Below are positions 31,884 to 40,576 of a DNA stretch of 64,000 nucleotides, piece by piece. The DNA is from JAJYVT01 sp027339205. Its GTDB lineage: Bacteria > Actinomycetota > Acidimicrobiia > Acidimicrobiales > RAAP-2. The stretch spans positions 1-64,000 of the forward strand of contig DAHWOV010000001.1 of the NCBI GenBank assembly GCA_027339205.1, written 5' to 3'. The position numbers were made by a program, and so were the translations under genes. The notes beneath the pieces are model-generated. The model saw only the letters and a program-made list of their open reading frames with translations. It was not told the origin of the DNA and did not search any database. Position 1 is the stretch's first letter, and every line of letters starts with the position of its first letter.

Positions 31884-32795
31884 GTGACCGGCCCCGGTCG
31901 GGAACGCTGGGAGCACGACGTCGTGCCAGCCGACAACGACACCTTCGCCACCTCATCTCCACCCGCAGACGAGCACGAAGACGCCTGCTGTGCCGCCGCC
32001 GAGACCACCAGCGCGGCTCGCTCCGCTGACATCCGGGAGGCAGTCCGGCGCCGGTACGCCGCTGCCGCCCTCGAGGCGGACGGGGCGTCGACCGGAACGA
32101 CGTCGTGCTGCGGGACGCGTGCATTCGATGCCTGCGGACCGGCTGGAGAAGCCGTCTTCGGAGCGGCACTGTACGAGGGGGCCGGAGAAGACGTCATACC
32201 GGATGCCGTTGCAGCTTCCCTTGGCTGTGGCGTGCCAACGGCAGTTGCCGAGCTCCACCCCGGCGAGATCGTTCTCGACCTTGGGTCTGGAGCCGGTGCC
32301 GACGTGCTGATCGCTGCTCGACGCGTGCAACCCGGCGGCAGGGCCATCGGGCTCGACATGACCTCGGAGATGCTCGAGCTCGCCCGCCGCAACGCAGCGG
32401 CCGCCGGGGTCGACAACGTCGAATTCGTCGAGGGCTATCTCGAGGAGATACCGCTGCCCGATGCCAGCGTCGACGTGGTGATCTCCAACTGTGTCATCAA
32501 CCTTGCTGCCGACAAGCAGCTGGTTTTGCGTGAAGCCGCGCGCGTGCTCCGGCCGAGCGGCCGTCTCGCCGTCTCTGACGTGGTCGCCGATGCGGGCATG
32601 GACGCCGAGACGCGTGCCGACGTGGCGGAGTGGACCGGTTGCATTGCGGGAGCGCTCACCGAGGCCGAGTACCTGGACGCCTTGTCCGGCGCAGGCTTCG
32701 ACCGCATCGAGATCGCCGAGACCCACCGCGTGCACGCACATGCCGCCGCGGCCATCATCCGAGCGCGGCGCACCATGACGCGCGGCAACGGCTAG
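31884..32795 (+). CDS. arsM: Arsenite S-adenosylmethionine methyltransferase, with arsI-derived N-terminus
   Basis: This enzyme methylates As(III). The SAM site is LDLGSGAG (131-138). The three conserved cysteines are present: Cys115 (SLGCGVP), Cys203 (ISNCVINL) and Cys253 (EWTGCIAGA). The first ~36 residues (VTGPGRERWEH…DEHEDACC) match the C-terminal tail of CadI/ArsI rather than ArsM. The arsM proper starts near SADIREAVRRRYAAA. GTG at 31884 directly follows the TAG of the remnant, so translation may restart there, or at a GTG inside. It is probably functional and arsenic-induced through ArsR. Confidence 0.87.
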   Translation: MTGPGRERWEHDVVPADNDTFATSSPPADEHEDACCAAAETTSAARSADIREAVRRRYAAAALEADGASTGTTSCCGTRAFDACGPAGEAVFGAALYEGAGEDVIPDAVAASLGCGVPTAVAELHPGEIVLDLGSGAGADVLIAARRVQPGGRAIGLDMTSEMLELARRNAAAAGVDNVEFVEGYLEEIPLPDASVDVVISNCVINLAADKQLVLREAARVLRPSGRLAVSDVVADAGMDAETRADVAEWTGCIAGALTEAEYLDALSGAGFDRIEIAETHRVHAHAAAAIIRARRTMTRGNG

Positions 32796-32854
32796 CTCGA
32801 GCGGGCGACCGCGGCAAGCACCTCGCCGAAAGGGCGGTGCCCCTGCCCACGAGC

Positions 32855-33094
32855 TCAGCTCCGTTGGGCACGGCGGCCCGCTCGTCGCGCCCGGCCACGC
32901 CACGAGCTCGTGACGAGCGCGGCGATCGCGAGCAGCGGAAGCACGACGATGTCGGCGGGCCGGTCGTTTCGGAGCGCAAACGCCACTCCGACGAGCACGA
33001 GCATCGCGACGAAGAGCTCGGGGGTGTCACCGACCAAGAAGTCCCACCAGAAGCGCCCAAAGGCCTTGAGAACGCGCCCAAGTGCCGTCATCAC
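32855..33094 (-). CDS. Small membrane protein, unknown function
   Basis: This is a 79-residue protein with two probable transmembrane helices (ELFVAMLVLVGVAFAL and IVVLPLLAIAALVTS) separated by NDRPAD and a strongly basic C-terminal tail. It starts with ATG at 33094 and has no family that I recognise. It follows the FTR1-like gene on the same strand by 52 bp, which include a duplicated 21-bp unit, so it is probably the last gene of the iron operon. Confidence 0.55.
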   Translation of the reverse strand: MMTALGRVLKAFGRFWWDFLVGDTPELFVAMLVLVGVAFALRNDRPADIVVLPLLAIAALVTSSWRGRARRAGRRAQRS

Positions 33095-33095
33095 G

Positions 33096-33137
33096 GCGTG
33101 GCCTGCTCTGCGCTCTGCGTGGCCTGCTCTGCGCTCT
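33096..33137. repeat. 21-bp tandem duplication
   Basis: GCGTGGCCTGCTCTGCGCTCT occurs twice back to back, between the FTR1-like gene and the small membrane protein gene. It lies where the latter's ribosome site would be expected. Confidence 0.75.
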
Positions 33138-33146
33138 GCGTGTGCA

Positions 33147-33896
33147 TCAGCTCGCCGGCGGTGGCGGCATCGGGGCCTGGGTCCTCAAGAGGGCGACTGC
33201 CCCAGCCGTGACCAGCGCGAACACGCCGATCAGCACCGGGATGGCGAGGTCGTTGCCTGGCCAGTGCGCACCGGCGCCTTCTCCGACCCAGAAGAGGCCG
33301 AAGCTCGTGAGCATGATGCCGACGAGCGTCTTGATCGTGTTCTCAGGGACTTCGGAGAGCTGCCTGGCGACGAGGAAGCCGATCGTCACAACCACCGCTA
33401 CTGCGCCACCAGCGGCAGCGGCGGCGTTCCCGAGCTCGTGCTGGCTGGCGCCGAGGCTGATCACGATGAGCACGACCTCCATGCCCTCCAAGAACACGCC
33501 CTTGAAGGCCACCGCGAAGCCGACCCCGTCACGCTGTGGCCCCTTGGACCGGCGAGCCCCGAGGGAGGCCGTCGTCTCCGTGTAGATGGTGACTTCGTCG
33601 TGCTTCGCCTTGTGGCCACTCGCGCGCAGAATCGCCTTGCGCAGCCACGAGAGCCCCAGCACGAGCAGCAGAGCGCCGACGAGCACTCGAAGGGCGTTGA
33701 TCGGGACATAGTGGATGAGTGGCACGCCGACGGCAACGACGAGCACTCCCAGGACGCCAAGGGCTGCGGCAGACCCTTCGAGAGCCGAGCGCCACCCGCG
33801 CGTAGTCCCTGCCGCGAGCACGATCGTGAGCGCCTCGACGGCCTCGACGCAGCTCGCGCCGAAGACCGCGAGCATCAAGATGACGGTCGCGCTCAC
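33147..33896 (-). CDS. FTR1/COG4280-like membrane protein
   Basis: This is a 249-residue protein with about seven transmembrane segments. Two E-x-x-E elements sit in membrane segments (SCVEAVEALTIVL near the N-terminus and FLEGMEVVLIVI in the middle), as in FTR1-type iron permeases. A cytoplasmic basic loop (RKAILRASGHKAKHDE) lies between them. GTG at 33896 overlaps the stop of the ABC ATPase gene by four bases (GTGA). It is therefore coupled to the iron-type ABC operon and may add or regulate iron passage. The role is an inference from motif and context. Confidence 0.72.
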   Translation of the reverse strand: MSATVILMLAVFGASCVEAVEALTIVLAAGTTRGWRSALEGSAAALGVLGVLVVAVGVPLIHYVPINALRVLVGALLLVLGLSWLRKAILRASGHKAKHDEVTIYTETTASLGARRSKGPQRDGVGFAVAFKGVFLEGMEVVLIVISLGASQHELGNAAAAAGGAVAVVVTIGFLVARQLSEVPENTIKTLVGIMLTSFGLFWVGEGAGAHWPGNDLAIPVLIGVFALVTAGAVALLRTQAPMPPPPAS

Positions 33897-35212
33897 CGGA
33901 CGCGTCGAGCCCGGGGCCGGTTGGCGGTGCGTGGTTCCATGGTGTCTCTCCGGGTCCATCCCGCCGGCGCGTCGCCTTCGTCGCCCGCCGCCGAACCATG
34001 TTCAGAGAGCGCCGCTGGACCGGCCTGGCTCTTGGGCCCATCGCACACGACAGCCGCGTCACCGACGCTGCTTTGATCCGCCGAGGCGGTCGGGACACCC
34101 GGCGGGTCGCTCGGCGAGTTGTCCGACGCGCCGAACAATAGACAGCCGGCCGCTTCCAGCTCGAGGCCGACCACGGTGCCCCGCGGCACTCGTCGCTCGC
34201 TCACGACTCCCGAGACCCGATGGCTCGCGGGCAGGTCCACGACCAGCTCGTAGTGGCGGCCCCGGAAGGCGGTGTCGGCGACGTGGCCGACGAAATGTGC
34301 GGAACCTCCGTCAGGGTCGCAGAGGCGGACTGCGGTGGGTCGGATCGCAACCGATCCAAGCTCCCTCGTGTCGCCTGTGGCGAGGCGCACCTCGATCGGC
34401 CGGACGCTGCGGAAGGCGGTCGGGACGACTTGGACGTGGCCGGGGACGAAGCCGTCGCCCGTGACGCGGACGTCGAGCTCGCAAGAAAGCCCGGTGAAGC
34501 GGGCGATGAAGAGGCTCCCCGGTGAACTGTAGATCTCTTCAGGCGTCCCCAGCTGGACGAGCACGCCGTCCTGGAGCACCCCAACGCGATCCGCGAGGGC
34601 GAAGGCTTCGAGCTGGTCGTGCGTGATGTAGATCGTCGTCGCGCCGGCCTCTCGCACGAGCGAGGAGATCTCAACGCGCATCCGCTCGCGTAGGTCCGCG
34701 TCGAGGTTCGAGAGCGGCTCGTCGCACAGGAGAAGTCCCGTGTCTGCTACCAACGCGCGGGCAAGCGCCACGCGCTGCTGCTCTCCGCCCGACAGCTGGG
34801 TCGGGAACCGGTCTCCGAGGTGCCCCAGCCCTACCCGCTCGAGGATGTCCATGGCCCGGCTCCGGGCGGCGTGACGAGACAGCCGGCGGCGCCGAAGAGC
34901 GAACGCGACGTTGTCGCGAGCGGTCAGGTGGGGCCACAGCGCGTAGTCCTGGAAGACCATGGCCAGGTCGCGACGCTCTGGCGGAAGGTGGGTCTTGTCG
35001 TCCGCGACGACCGTCGTGCCGATCACGATGCGTCCAGAAGAGAGACGCTCGATCCCTGCGAGCGAGCGCAGCAGCGTGGTCTTCCCGGAGCCCGAGGGGC
35101 CGAGAAGGACCATGAACGTCCCCGGCCCCACCGTGAAGCTGGGTCCGCGCAGCGCGTGATTGCCGTCGGGGTACACCTTCGACGCCTCTTCGACGACGAG
35201 CTGCTCAGCCAC
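33893..35212 (-). CDS. ABC transporter ATPase, Fe(III)/spermidine-type (FbpC-like)
   Basis: This is the ATP-hydrolysing subunit, 439 residues. Walker A is GPSGSGKTT, the Q-loop is VFQDYALWPH, the signature is LSGGEQQR, Walker B is LLLCDEPLSNLD and the switch is ITHDQLEA. A C-terminal regulatory TOBE-like domain follows (residues ~240-360). About 60 extra disordered residues end the protein and overlap the next gene. GTG at 35212 overlaps the permease stop by 8 nt. Iron is the best guess because of the FbpB-like permease and neighbours. Confidence 0.9.
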   Translation of the reverse strand: MAEQLVVEEASKVYPDGNHALRGPSFTVGPGTFMVLLGPSGSGKTTLLRSLAGIERLSSGRIVIGTTVVADDKTHLPPERRDLAMVFQDYALWPHLTARDNVAFALRRRRLSRHAARSRAMDILERVGLGHLGDRFPTQLSGGEQQRVALARALVADTGLLLCDEPLSNLDADLRERMRVEISSLVREAGATTIYITHDQLEAFALADRVGVLQDGVLVQLGTPEEIYSSPGSLFIARFTGLSCELDVRVTGDGFVPGHVQVVPTAFRSVRPIEVRLATGDTRELGSVAIRPTAVRLCDPDGGSAHFVGHVADTAFRGRHYELVVDLPASHRVSGVVSERRVPRGTVVGLELEAAGCLLFGASDNSPSDPPGVPTASADQSSVGDAAVVCDGPKSQAGPAALSEHGSAAGDEGDAPAGWTRRDTMEPRTANRPRARRVR

Positions 35213-37049
35213 GGATCGTTGATCCGATCCTTCGCCAACCCTTGGGGGCGAGCAGCCGGTAGGCGAGGAGCACGACGCACACGAGGCACAGCGCGATGGC
35301 GACGCCGATGACCGCCTGTGCGAGCCCGAGGCCGAAGTGGTAGCCCGCGATGTTGAGGTTGATCGCGACCGACAGAGGCGGCGACCCGGGAGCGTAGAGC
35401 AACTGGGACATCGGCAGCTCGAGGAAGATCCCGGAGAACGTGAAGAGCCACGCCATGACGACAGGGCGCGACACGGCAGGCAACACGCCGCTGAGCCATG
35501 CGCGCACCGGCCCCGCACCGTGCGCACGGGCGGCATCGTGGAGCGAGGACTGCACCTGGGAGACCGGGCCGACGAGCACGCGCGCGTTCGTCGGAAGGCT
35601 CGACGCGATGTAGCCGATGACCAGCAGCCAGACCGTCTGGTAGATGTCGACCCCGATACGAGAGAGGAAGGGAAGGTTGTACGCGAAGATGTACCCAGCC
35701 GCGAAGACGACTCCCGGGAGCGCCACGGTCGCAAGGAGGAGGAAGTCGAGCATGGCGGTCGAGCGCGTCCGGCGACGCGAGAGGAGCCGGGCCACCATGA
35801 ACCCAGCGACGACCGTGATCGACGCGGTGACAACGCCGTAGACGAGGGAGCGGTAGATGGGCCCTGACACGCCGGGGATGTGGAGGACTCCCGAGTAGTT
35901 CGCGAAGGTGATCCTGCTCGACGCCCCGAAGTCGGCGAGCAGCGAACCGGTCACCGTGCCGACCGCCGGTGCGCCGAGCGCCAACCCGAAGAAGAGCGCG
36001 ACGCACCCGGTCGCGAGGATCGTTCCCTTGGTGGAGAGCTGGCGCCTCACCGCTTGGCGCGTGCGCGCCGAGAGCACCGCGTAGGACCTCCCGCGCAGTG
36101 CCCTCGCCTGGAGCGTGAGCGGCAGCGCGACGGACGCGACGAGGACAAGTCCGATCGCGGCCGCCGCTGGGAAGCTCGGCGGAAAGTTCCCGATTGCTGC
36201 GTAGAGCTGGTACGTGGCGAGGGAGAAGTGCGAGTTGTAGGCGAGCGTGTACGCGACGCCGAAGTCGCTGATCGACTCCGCGAACCCGATCGCGAGGGCT
36301 GACCAGATCGCCGGAGCGAGGATCGGGAGGACGAGCCGGAGTGCCGCAGGTCTCGACGCGCCATGGACGCGCGCCGCATCCTCGAACTCCTGGCCGAGGC
36401 CGGCGAGCGACGCAGTGATGGTGAGGTAGGTGAAAGGCACGGCACGCAACCCGAGCAGGAGCACGACGCCGAACGGACCCATGATCGCATGTGTGACGAA
36501 GGCGGAGCCCAGACCGAACCGTGTGAGCACGCCGTCCCTCACGACGAGCCGCTCCCAGCCGATCCCGGGGAGCCACGAAGGAAGCAGGAGCACGAGCCAC
36601 ATGCCGAGGGAGACAAACCGCCGTCCCGGCAGGCTCGTGCGCCCCGCCAGCCAGGCGATCGGGAGCCCGATCACGAGCCCCAGCAGCGCCGCAGAAGCGC
36701 TGACCCACAGTGAGTTCACGATCGAGACAGCCGAGCTCCCGGTGAAGATCGTCTTCAGGTAGCCCAGCGTGAACCATTGGGGGCCTTGGTCGAAGAGCCT
36801 CGGCGAGACCGACAGCGCGAGGAAGCAGACGCAGGGCACGAGGATGAACAGGGCGACGAGACCCCACATCCCGAAGCGGAGCGCGCGCCCTGCCGTTGCG
36901 AACCGGCTCGCCGTGATCCTTCCCGCGGGCGGGAGGCGAGCCGGGACGCCGCGCTCGGCCCCTTGGGATCCCGCTGGCGGAAGGACGTCGAGCGCCAAGA
37001 GCCCTGAGTCCCGATCGGCGAGGGTCACGGGGCTACCCCGGACGTCCAC
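35205..37049 (-). CDS. ABC transporter permease, fused two-domain FbpB type
   Basis: This is a 614-residue permease with two binding-protein-dependent transport domains in tandem, about 12 transmembrane helices. Each half shows an EAA-like loop: LGQEFEDAARVHGASRPAALRLVLPI in the first, with a matching LHDAARAHGAGPVRAWLSGVLP in the second. This duplicated form is typical of Fe(III) importers. It begins with GTG 37049 or GTG 37028; a ribosome site is not obvious. It overlaps the ATPase gene and follows the binding-protein gene by 28 bp. Confidence 0.9.
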   Translation of the reverse strand: MDVRGSPVTLADRDSGLLALDVLPPAGSQGAERGVPARLPPAGRITASRFATAGRALRFGMWGLVALFILVPCVCFLALSVSPRLFDQGPQWFTLGYLKTIFTGSSAVSIVNSLWVSASAALLGLVIGLPIAWLAGRTSLPGRRFVSLGMWLVLLLPSWLPGIGWERLVVRDGVLTRFGLGSAFVTHAIMGPFGVVLLLGLRAVPFTYLTITASLAGLGQEFEDAARVHGASRPAALRLVLPILAPAIWSALAIGFAESISDFGVAYTLAYNSHFSLATYQLYAAIGNFPPSFPAAAAIGLVLVASVALPLTLQARALRGRSYAVLSARTRQAVRRQLSTKGTILATGCVALFFGLALGAPAVGTVTGSLLADFGASSRITFANYSGVLHIPGVSGPIYRSLVYGVVTASITVVAGFMVARLLSRRRTRSTAMLDFLLLATVALPGVVFAAGYIFAYNLPFLSRIGVDIYQTVWLLVIGYIASSLPTNARVLVGPVSQVQSSLHDAARAHGAGPVRAWLSGVLPAVSRPVVMAWLFTFSGIFLELPMSQLLYAPGSPPLSVAINLNIAGYHFGLGLAQAVIGVAIALCLVCVVLLAYRLLAPKGWRRIGSTIRG

Positions 37050-37077
37050 GCCGGCAGCGAGATGCCGGGGGGAAGGC

Positions 37078-38151
37078 TCACTTGGTGATCGTGTTCACGA
37101 ACCAGCTGTTGATCGATGCCTCTCGCGGTCCCCAGACGTAAGGGTTGGTGTGTTGGACCTTGACCGAGGCGAGGCTCGGAAGCTCCGGGCGCGGCTTGAT
37201 GCCCTGGACCACCGGGTAGTAGAGCGAGTCCCCAGTCGGTGTCCCTGTCTTCATGACCGCCTGGCCGAGCTTGGAGAGGACGAAGCTGGCGAACCGCTTG
37301 GCTTCGGCGATCTCGGTCTTTGTCGACTTCGCGTCGATCCCGATGTTCGAGGGCAGCATCGTGACGGGGCTCAGGTACTTGACCTTGAGTGTGGGTGCTG
37401 TGTGCTCGGCACCTATCGCCGCAGAGCTCTGCACCAGGGCGAGCTTGATCTGCCCGCTCGCGAGGGCAGCAAGAGTCGGACCGTTGGTTGTGTGGATGAC
37501 CAGGCCGTTGGCCTTCAGCTTCTGGAAGAACTGCTTTCCCTTGTTGATGCTGCCGAGGTAGTTCATGATCCCCGCGATGAACGGGTAGGTGGGTCCCGAC
37601 TGGGTGGGTGTGTTCATCCCCACGTCGTTCTTCCACTTGGGCGACAGGAGTGTGCTCCACGACGTCGGAGGGCTTTTCAGCACCTTGGATGTGTAGGCGA
37701 CCGCGGCCATGAGCGTGATGCCGGTCGGAACGAAGCTCTTGTCCTTCGGGATGACCCGCTTGCCGAGCGCGTTCCACTTCACCTTGGGCTCGAAGTGCTT
37801 CACGAGCAGGTGCTCGTCGTCGAGCTCGGCGAACGCTGTCTGACCGTCTACCCACAAGAGGCCCCAGTGCGGGTTGTTCTTCGACGCCTGGATCTGCGCC
37901 AACAGCGGCCCCGTCGAGTTTGTGTCGAGCTTGGTCGGGATCCCCGTCGCTGCCTGGAAGGCGTGCACCATCGCCTGGTCGTACCCCTGGGCCGAGTACA
38001 CGATGAGCGGCACCTTCTTCTTCGCCTTCTTGGCGGCGAGCGCCGGGGTCGTACCGGCAGCCGCCCCGACGACGAGGGCCGCGCAGACAAAGCCGGCACC
38101 AAGTGCACGTCGGTGACGAGCCCCGCGCCCGTTCGGGTTCGCTTCCGGCAT
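37078..38151 (-). CDS. Extracellular solute-binding protein, Fe(III)-type
   Basis: This is a 357-residue exported binding protein. The signal peptide runs from ATG 38151 (basic GRGARHRRALG then GAGFVCAALVVGAAAG, cut near ALA-AKK). The mature part shows IVYSAQGYDQAMVHAFQAATGIPTKLDTNSTG, the family-1 pattern of FbpA/AfuA, and later RPELPSLASVKV. The first mature residues are lysine-rich. GAAGGGAG precedes the start. It is the first gene of the importer operon, and two direct repeats lie upstream. Iron is likely but the tyrosine ligands cannot be proved by eye. Confidence 0.85.
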   Translation of the reverse strand: MPEANPNGRGARHRRALGAGFVCAALVVGAAAGTTPALAAKKAKKKVPLIVYSAQGYDQAMVHAFQAATGIPTKLDTNSTGPLLAQIQASKNNPHWGLLWVDGQTAFAELDDEHLLVKHFEPKVKWNALGKRVIPKDKSFVPTGITLMAAVAYTSKVLKSPPTSWSTLLSPKWKNDVGMNTPTQSGPTYPFIAGIMNYLGSINKGKQFFQKLKANGLVIHTTNGPTLAALASGQIKLALVQSSAAIGAEHTAPTLKVKYLSPVTMLPSNIGIDAKSTKTEIAEAKRFASFVLSKLGQAVMKTGTPTGDSLYYPVVQGIKPRPELPSLASVKVQHTNPYVWGPREASINSWFVNTITK

Positions 38152-38168
38152 GTGTGTGCTCCCTTCGG

Positions 38169-38196
38169 ACGGTCTCGACATTCGAACGGTCTCGAC
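38169..38196 (-). promoter_or_regulatory. Pair of direct repeats upstream of the iron-type operon
   Basis: ACGGTCTCGAC occurs twice (38169-38179 and 38186-38196) with 17-bp spacing, 18 bp before the binding-protein start. The distance suits a regulator binding one and a half helical turns apart. No Fur/DtxR-like palindrome is visible. Confidence 0.35.
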
Positions 38197-38835
38197 CATG
38201 TGCGGTCGACCACTACTCGGTGGCCGCTGCGAACCGTACGCGTCGCTGGTTAACCGCCCGCGACGCGACGCTGAACTGCAGCTGTACTGTCGATGAACTT
38301 CTCGCGCGGCCCGTCGGCAGACGAGAGCCGGTGTCGGCAGGCGCGCCGAGCGCCCGCGATGCAGCCCAGGGTCTTGCAAGAGTTCACCGCGTATTCATCG
38401 GTGCGTTGCGCTTGCTTCGCGCCCCGTTCATCTGTGTGCCGTAGTGTGCGCGGCGCTGAAACGGTGCGCCTTTGTCGTCGAGCCGTGCAGAGCAGCCGAC
38501 CTGGTCCACGGGAGTGCGAAGACGCCAGAGCGAGGAGGCGGGGTCAGGGGAGCCCCCCCCCGCTGCCTGACCCCACCTCCCATCTCTGGCCCGAGACGGC
38601 TCCGCGATCTCTGGTTGCGCGAAGCGGAGTGGAAGGGCGGCGCAGGTTCGTGAGTTGGTCGAGCGTCGCATGGGCGACGGTGCATTCGCTGGGCATCCTG
38701 ATCGCGGGCCACGTTCCAACGAGGCGGTCCGCCGTCACGCGCCACCGAGACGCCGACGGCTCGGCGCTGTCGGGCGACCCCACAACGTGTGCATTGGCCC
38801 GGCTGCTCGTGGCCCGGTGGCAAGATGCTCGCTGG
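38197..38835. other. Long divergent intergenic region with a strong hairpin
   Basis: It lies between the iron operon and the GGDEF gene. An open frame continues upstream of the GGDEF protein (GTG at 38651, ATG at 38293), but the residues are low-complexity and Arg/Ser-rich, so I treat most of it as non-coding. The hairpin at 38534-38580 is the main feature. Confidence 0.45.
38534..38580. repeat. 15-bp-arm inverted repeat (stem-loop)
   Basis: The left arm GGAGGCGGGGTCAGG (38534-38548) and right arm CCTGACCCCACCTCC (38566-38580) pair with one mismatch around a 17-base C-rich loop. No T-run follows, and it lies between divergent genes, so it is not an ordinary terminator. Confidence 0.75.
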
Positions 38836-40458
38836 ATGCAGGAGATCGAGGACGTTGAGCGGGCCGAGGCCGTCGTACGAGCCTTCCGGCTCGTCCATGA
38901 CATCCAAGCTGCTCTCCCTGGCGCGACGGAGGCGCTCGACGCACTCGCGACCCGCGCTCGAGACGAGGGCTGGGACGACGTGGAGCGGATCTGCTTGTTC
39001 GGTGCGGCCGTCAGGTCGTGGATCGCGGGAGACGGCCGCGCGTCTGAGCCGGTGGCCAGCCTGATCGAGCGCTCGACCGAGGCGGGTGATCACGTCATGC
39101 TCGCTCTCGGGCTCGCCCTTCGCTCGGACGCAGGCTTCTTCAGCAGAGATCTCCCCGGTGCGACGGGCGACGACGAGGACCTCGCGAGAGCGATCGTCCT
39201 GCTCGAGAACGAGGAAGGACGGTCCTACGAGCGGATCAGCGCGCACACGGCATGTGCCATCGCCCTGGCGAGCCGGTGGCTGTTCGAGCTGTCGCACGAG
39301 CAGTACGAGGCTGCGATCGCCATCGGGGGCTCGGAGCCGAGCGCAGAGCTCGACTTCCTGCTTGCGCCCATCCACTTCAACCTGGCCGAGGAGCAAGTCA
39401 GCTGGGCGAGCAAGCTCTTCGAGCTGGGCGACGATGCCGGGGTGAGACAGCGATGGGCGTCCTGGAGCCAGGTCGTCGCCGCGACCCGCCGCTATCCGAT
39501 GAGCGACAGCTGGCGCGTCGAGCTCGAGGCGCTCGGCCTCGTCCTTCGAGGGCTCGCTGGTGATGCCATGATCGACGAGGCGGAGCACCTCCTTGCGGGG
39601 CTCGACGGCTCACGCGGCGGCGACGGACGCGCCAGCTCCCTGTTGCGCCTCGCCGTCGCCGTGGAGCTCTCCGCCGAGAGACGGGAGGACACTGGCAGTG
39701 ATGCCGCCGTGGCCGTGTTGGAAGCCGCCGAGGAGGCGGTCGATGCCGCGGTGGCCGCGCTCTCACCGACGGTCCACCCCTTCAAGTACGACCTGGCTCT
39801 CTTCTTGGCCGCCAAGCTGGAGGCTCGAGCGGGCGCAGGCGCGGGACTCCGCTACGCAGGGCGGGTGACGTCAGAGCAGTGGGCGAAGCGCGATGCCGCA
39901 CTCACGGCGATGAGAGCCCAGATCGCCTCGGTCCGGCTGGCATCGGAGCGTGAGCTCTTGATCCGTCGTGCTCGCCTCGACGACCTGACCGGGATCGCCA
40001 ACCGTTGGTCGTTGGAGGAGTTCGTCTCGGACCTGATCAGACACGGCGTTGAACGCTGTGCCCTCGTGCTCTTCGACGTGGACTCGTTCAAGGAGGTGAA
40101 CGATCTGTACGGCCACCTCGCCGGGGACCGGCTGCTCGTACGGATCGCCGAGGTGCTGAGCGGCGGCATCCGCTCGACCGACCTTGCAGTTCGCCTCGGC
40201 GGCGATGAGTTCGCCGTGATCCTCGCTGGTGCGGGCGCGGCCGCAGCGCACGACCGGGCAGAGGTGCTCGTACAGGCTCTTGCGGAGGAGCCGCTGGACG
40301 AGATCGCTGCCGGGCTCTGCGTGAGCGTGAGCGCAGGCGTGGCCGTCGGCGAGCCGTCCACGATTATGGAGATGTGGGCCGCGGCCGACGCTGCCCTGTA
40401 CGCGGCGAAAGCTGCCGGCGGACGAGCGGTGCACCTGGGGCACACGGGATCAGCCTGA
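38836..40458 (+). CDS. Diguanylate cyclase (GGDEF) with helical N-terminal sensor region
   Basis: This enzyme makes cyclic di-GMP. From ATG 38836 it has 540 residues. The first ~370 are all-helical repeats resembling TPR-type sensor regions, then comes a GGDEF domain (RLDDLTGIANRWSLEEF, LFDVDSFKEVNDLYGH). The active site GGDEF is intact, and RSTD lies five residues before it, which is the inhibitory I-site. The start is uncertain, because the frame is open to 38293. The protein is probably cytoplasmic, since no transmembrane helix is visible. Confidence 0.88.
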   Translation: MQEIEDVERAEAVVRAFRLVHDIQAALPGATEALDALATRARDEGWDDVERICLFGAAVRSWIAGDGRASEPVASLIERSTEAGDHVMLALGLALRSDAGFFSRDLPGATGDDEDLARAIVLLENEEGRSYERISAHTACAIALASRWLFELSHEQYEAAIAIGGSEPSAELDFLLAPIHFNLAEEQVSWASKLFELGDDAGVRQRWASWSQVVAATRRYPMSDSWRVELEALGLVLRGLAGDAMIDEAEHLLAGLDGSRGGDGRASSLLRLAVAVELSAERREDTGSDAAVAVLEAAEEAVDAAVAALSPTVHPFKYDLALFLAAKLEARAGAGAGLRYAGRVTSEQWAKRDAALTAMRAQIASVRLASERELLIRRARLDDLTGIANRWSLEEFVSDLIRHGVERCALVLFDVDSFKEVNDLYGHLAGDRLLVRIAEVLSGGIRSTDLAVRLGGDEFAVILAGAGAAAAHDRAEVLVQALAEEPLDEIAAGLCVSVSAGVAVGEPSTIMEMWAAADAALYAAKAAGGRAVHLGHTGSA

Positions 40459-40576
40459 CCGAACCAGCGCAGGGCCGGTGCCCGCCATGTGCTGCCACCC
40501 CCGAGCACTCCGAGGGTCAGGATCGTCGTGCCGTCCAGGGGTCGCCCGCTCGACGTCGGCGACGTCGGGAGGTCGG

